A stretch of 64,000 nucleotides of DNA from UBA5078 sp964538025 (GTDB lineage: Bacteria > Pseudomonadota > Gammaproteobacteria > Pseudomonadales > Pseudohongiellaceae): NCBI GenBank assembly GCA_964538025.1, contig CAZICZ010000004.1, positions 243,609 to 307,608 on the forward strand, given 5' to 3'. A program made the translations under genes and the position numbers. Position 1 is the stretch's first letter. Each line of letters opens with the position of its first letter. Under the pieces are notes generated by a model. It saw only the letters and a list, made by a program, of their open reading frames with translations, was not told the origin of the DNA and searched no databases. Shown here in pieces: positions 61,467 to 64,000 of the stretch.

Positions 61467-62510
61467 ATGCTCATCAAAACCACGTCCGATATCCCGTCCT
61501 CCGAAATTACACCGGAGTCCGTTTTTCATGACCGTCGTCGTTTCATCGCGCAGAGTCTGAGCACTGCGTTTGGTGTGGCAGCCGTCGGGATGCCAGGGAT
61601 CGTTGGTGCCGCAGAAGCCGGGGATGGACTGCGCGCGAGAGCCCCAGGTGACTTGGCTCGATCGGCGCCTGCGCCTTGGTGGGAGGAGAAATTTGCCAGT
61701 ATCACGCCGGCAGTCCATGAGGGTGGTTTTTACACCAATGAAGCGTTGACTCCTTATCGTGATGTCATCTCGTACAACAATTTCTACGAATTTGGAACGG
61801 ACAAAGGCGATCCCATCGCCAACTCCAAGGAATTCAAGGCTGACCCCTGGTCGGTGGCGATCGAAGGGGAAGTGGAGAAGCCGGGAGTTTATTCACTGGA
61901 AGATATTCTGAAGCCGCATGCGCTCGAGGAGCGTGTCTATCGCATGCGTTGTGTAGAACGATGGTCGATGGTGATACCGTGGGTCGGTTTTCCCCTGGCA
62001 GACCTGATCAAGCGTTTCCAGCCTACCTCCAAAGCGAAGTATGTGGAGTTTCTCACCTTGTTCGATCCTTCGAGCATGCCCGGGCAACGTTCTCGCTTTA
62101 CCACCATCAGCTGGCCCTATCGTGAGGGGCTTCGCATGGATGAAGCCATGAATCCTCTGACGTTGTTGGCGGTAGGCGTTTACGGAAACTATATGCCTCC
62201 TCAGAATGGCGCACCAATTCGGCTTGTGGTGCCCTGGAAGTACGGATTCAAGAGCATCAAGTCGATTGTCAAGATACGCTTCAAGGAAGAGCAGCCTGAA
62301 ACGAGCTGGAATATGTTGGCCCCGCATGAGTACGGGTTCTATGCCAATGTGAATCCAGAGGTACACCATCCGCGCTGGCGCCAAGATATGGAAACTCGAC
62401 TTCCTCAGACGTTGTTTAACAGTTCTCGTACCCCAACATTGCCATTTAATGGTTACGGGGAGCAGGTAGCGTCTCTGTATAAAGGGATGGATCTCGCGAA
62501 GTTCTACTGA
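61467..62510 (+). CDS. msrP: protein-methionine-sulfoxide reductase, catalytic subunit MsrP
   Basis: MsrP (YedY) repairs oxidised methionines in periplasmic proteins using a molybdopterin cofactor. The 347-residue protein has a twin-arginine signal, DRRRFIAQSL near residue 24, so it is exported folded. The molybdenum ligand is C162 in YRMRCVERWS. Other family parts are FYEFGTDKGDPI and APIRLVVPWKYGFKSIKSI. It is followed 26 bases later by its membrane partner. The 155-base gap after pssA should hold its promoter. Confidence 0.95.
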   Translation: MLIKTTSDIPSSEITPESVFHDRRRFIAQSLSTAFGVAAVGMPGIVGAAEAGDGLRARAPGDLARSAPAPWWEEKFASITPAVHEGGFYTNEALTPYRDVISYNNFYEFGTDKGDPIANSKEFKADPWSVAIEGEVEKPGVYSLEDILKPHALEERVYRMRCVERWSMVIPWVGFPLADLIKRFQPTSKAKYVEFLTLFDPSSMPGQRSRFTTISWPYREGLRMDEAMNPLTLLAVGVYGNYMPPQNGAPIRLVVPWKYGFKSIKSIVKIRFKEEQPETSWNMLAPHEYGFYANVNPEVHHPRWRQDMETRLPQTLFNSSRTPTLPFNGYGEQVASLYKGMDLAKFY

Positions 62511-62536
62511 GCCGCGAGTGTCGGAAGGATTCTGGG

Positions 62537-63145
62537 ATGGCAAGAGTGGTGAAGTGGGTAGTCTTTGTCCTCGGGCTCATACCGCTGTTGCTGCTGGTGC
62601 TGGGCGCAGTGACCAATCGATTAGGCCCAGATCCTGCGGACGTGTTGGCGGCTGAAACTGGAGAGTGGACTTTCCGCTTTCTTTTGCTCTCACTTGCCAT
62701 CACTCCGCTACGGGCAGTGAGCGGATGGGGAAAAGTTTTCCCCTACAGAAGGACTTTCGGTCTCTTTGCGTTGTTTTATGCATCCCTTCACTTTCTGGTT
62801 TATCTGCTGTTTCTTTTGCAGCTTCGATGGTCTGAAATCTCGGAAGACATACTTCAGCGCCCCTACATCACAGTCGGTTTCACCGCACTGTTAATACTGA
62901 TTGCGCTCGGTGCCACTTCTACTAAAGCTATGATGCGTCGGCTCGGGAAGCGTTGGAAATCGCTCCACAAGTTAGTCTACACCGTCAATCTGCTGGCGCT
63001 CGTTCATCTTGTCTGGATATTGCGAACGGACCTTACAGAAGCTGTATTTTATGCTAGTATTCTCCTCCCGTTATTGGCGTACCGGGTTTACAAGTTTTAC
63101 GTCAGCAAGGCTTCGAAACATATCAATTTGTCAACGTCCAATTGA
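62537..63145 (+). CDS. msrQ: MsrPQ system heme-binding membrane subunit MsrQ
   Basis: MsrQ (YedZ) is a b-type heme membrane protein that passes electrons from the quinone pool to MsrP. The 202-residue protein has about five to six hydrophobic segments and the conserved FALFYASLHFLVYL and HKLVYTVNLLALVHLVW, where histidines bind heme. AAGGAT lies before the ATG. It ends the msrPQ operon. The rRNA promoter begins about 60 bases further on. Confidence 0.94.
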   Translation: MARVVKWVVFVLGLIPLLLLVLGAVTNRLGPDPADVLAAETGEWTFRFLLLSLAITPLRAVSGWGKVFPYRRTFGLFALFYASLHFLVYLLFLLQLRWSEISEDILQRPYITVGFTALLILIALGATSTKAMMRRLGKRWKSLHKLVYTVNLLALVHLVWILRTDLTEAVFYASILLPLLAYRVYKFYVSKASKHINLSTSN

Positions 63146-63202
63146 GTGTTTTACCGCGATTTTGGGCTTGATCCGGTTTTATAAACAAATCTGACAAATT
63201 AC

Positions 63203-63230
63203 TTGCAAGGCCAAATTTTGGCCCTATAAT
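63203..63230 (+). promoter_or_regulatory. rRNA operon promoter
   Basis: TTGCAA (63203-63208), a 16-base spacer and TATAAT (63225-63230) form a strong promoter. An A/T-rich run upstream (63180-63200) may act as an UP element, and a GC-rich discriminator (ACGCCCGCTC) follows. The spacer contains a perfect palindrome, GGCCAAA-T-TTTGGCC (63209-63223). Transcription should start near 63237. Confidence 0.85.
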
Positions 63231-63472
63231 ACGCCCGCTCCTAACCACGAAGGTTAGGAAAAGAGTTCTTTAAAAAGTAGAGATTAAGTAATAGAGGTGG
63301 GTGCTTGCCGAAGTGGCTTTGCGTTGATTGCAAAGATATCAAGGTAAGCAACTGCGTTAATTTATTAAGTTAAAGACAGTAGTTGTGACTTGAGCATGAA
63401 TGAATGCTGCTGTGAGGAGTGTGCTGGTTAAGAAGTACGGTGCGCGATGATTCACGGTGGTATGAAGTACTT
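63231..63472 (+). other. rRNA leader (5' external transcribed spacer)
   Basis: CTAACC-acgaa-GGTTAG (63241-63257) makes a hairpin at the very start of the transcript. A boxA-like antitermination site, GTTCTTTAAAAAGT, follows at about 63265-63278. The last 100 bases before 16S should pair with the 3' side of 16S to give the RNase III site; the partner is outside the window. No gene is present. Confidence 0.7.

Positions 63473-64000
<528 letters not shown>

Overview
The window looks like chromosome of a free-living, Gram-negative gammaproteobacterium. It carries outer-membrane assembly genes (lptE, bamD), a type IV pilus minor-pilin cluster, and a 16S rRNA 5' end of gammaproteobacterial type. 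As I remember Pseudomonas gene order, several blocks match it: proA to lipA, miaB to holA, pilS/pilR/thiO/fimT/minor pilins, and ilv-pssA-msrPQ-rrn. I do not name a genus. I found no CRISPR array, insertion sequence, prophage, integrase or tRNA gene. Almost everything is core metabolism or envelope biology.

Layout: (1) 1-2.0 kb: end of an MBL-fold hydrolase, a GIY-YIG protein, an unknown membrane protein and a YbgA-type protein. (2) 2.1-12.5 kb, plus strand: proA-nadD-rsfS-rlmH-mrdA-rodA-rlpA-dacA-ybeD-lipB-lipA, covering proline, NAD, ribosome maturation, cell elongation and lipoate. (3) 12.5-19.2 kb: a mixed cassette at the point where two conserved blocks converge. It holds a secreted cyclophilin, an NSS transporter, a class V aminotransferase, a GST, a flavoprotein, and a broken fadE fused out of frame to what looks like the tail of a nucleotide cyclase. 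(4) 19.3-24.8 kb, minus strand: miaB-phoH-ybeY-corC-lptE-holA, without the lnt and leuS genes usual in this block. (5) 25-34.6 kb: DUF1820, an aspartate aminotransferase, srkA, a TlpA-type thioredoxin, a fatty acid desaturase, slyX, a membrane-anchored cold-shock protein, then a glycine-zipper/PepSY/PhoPQ-like group and a TauE-type permease.

(6) 34.8-47.0 kb: fimU-pilV-pilW-pilX-pilY1-pilY2-pilE, then fimT, thiO and the pilS-pilR two-component system. (7) 47.2-55.2 kb: nadE, gmhA, bamD, rluD, pgeF and clpB, the last behind a good heat-shock promoter. A structured RNA is predicted in the rluD leader. (8) 55.5-60.4 kb: branched-chain amino acid genes. ilvB-ilvH converge on a class II ilvC, which is divergent from its likely activator ilvY. 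(9) 60.5-64 kb: pssA, the methionine sulfoxide repair pair msrP-msrQ, and the promoter, leader and first 528 nt of a 16S rRNA gene.

The items most worth a second look are the fadE/cyclase chimera, the rluD leader structure, the tandem palindromes between pilS and nadE, the membrane-anchored cold-shock protein, the apparent in-place exchange of ilvC for an ilvC-ilvY pair, and an inverted repeat inside the rRNA promoter. I did not see a clearly new multi-gene system.
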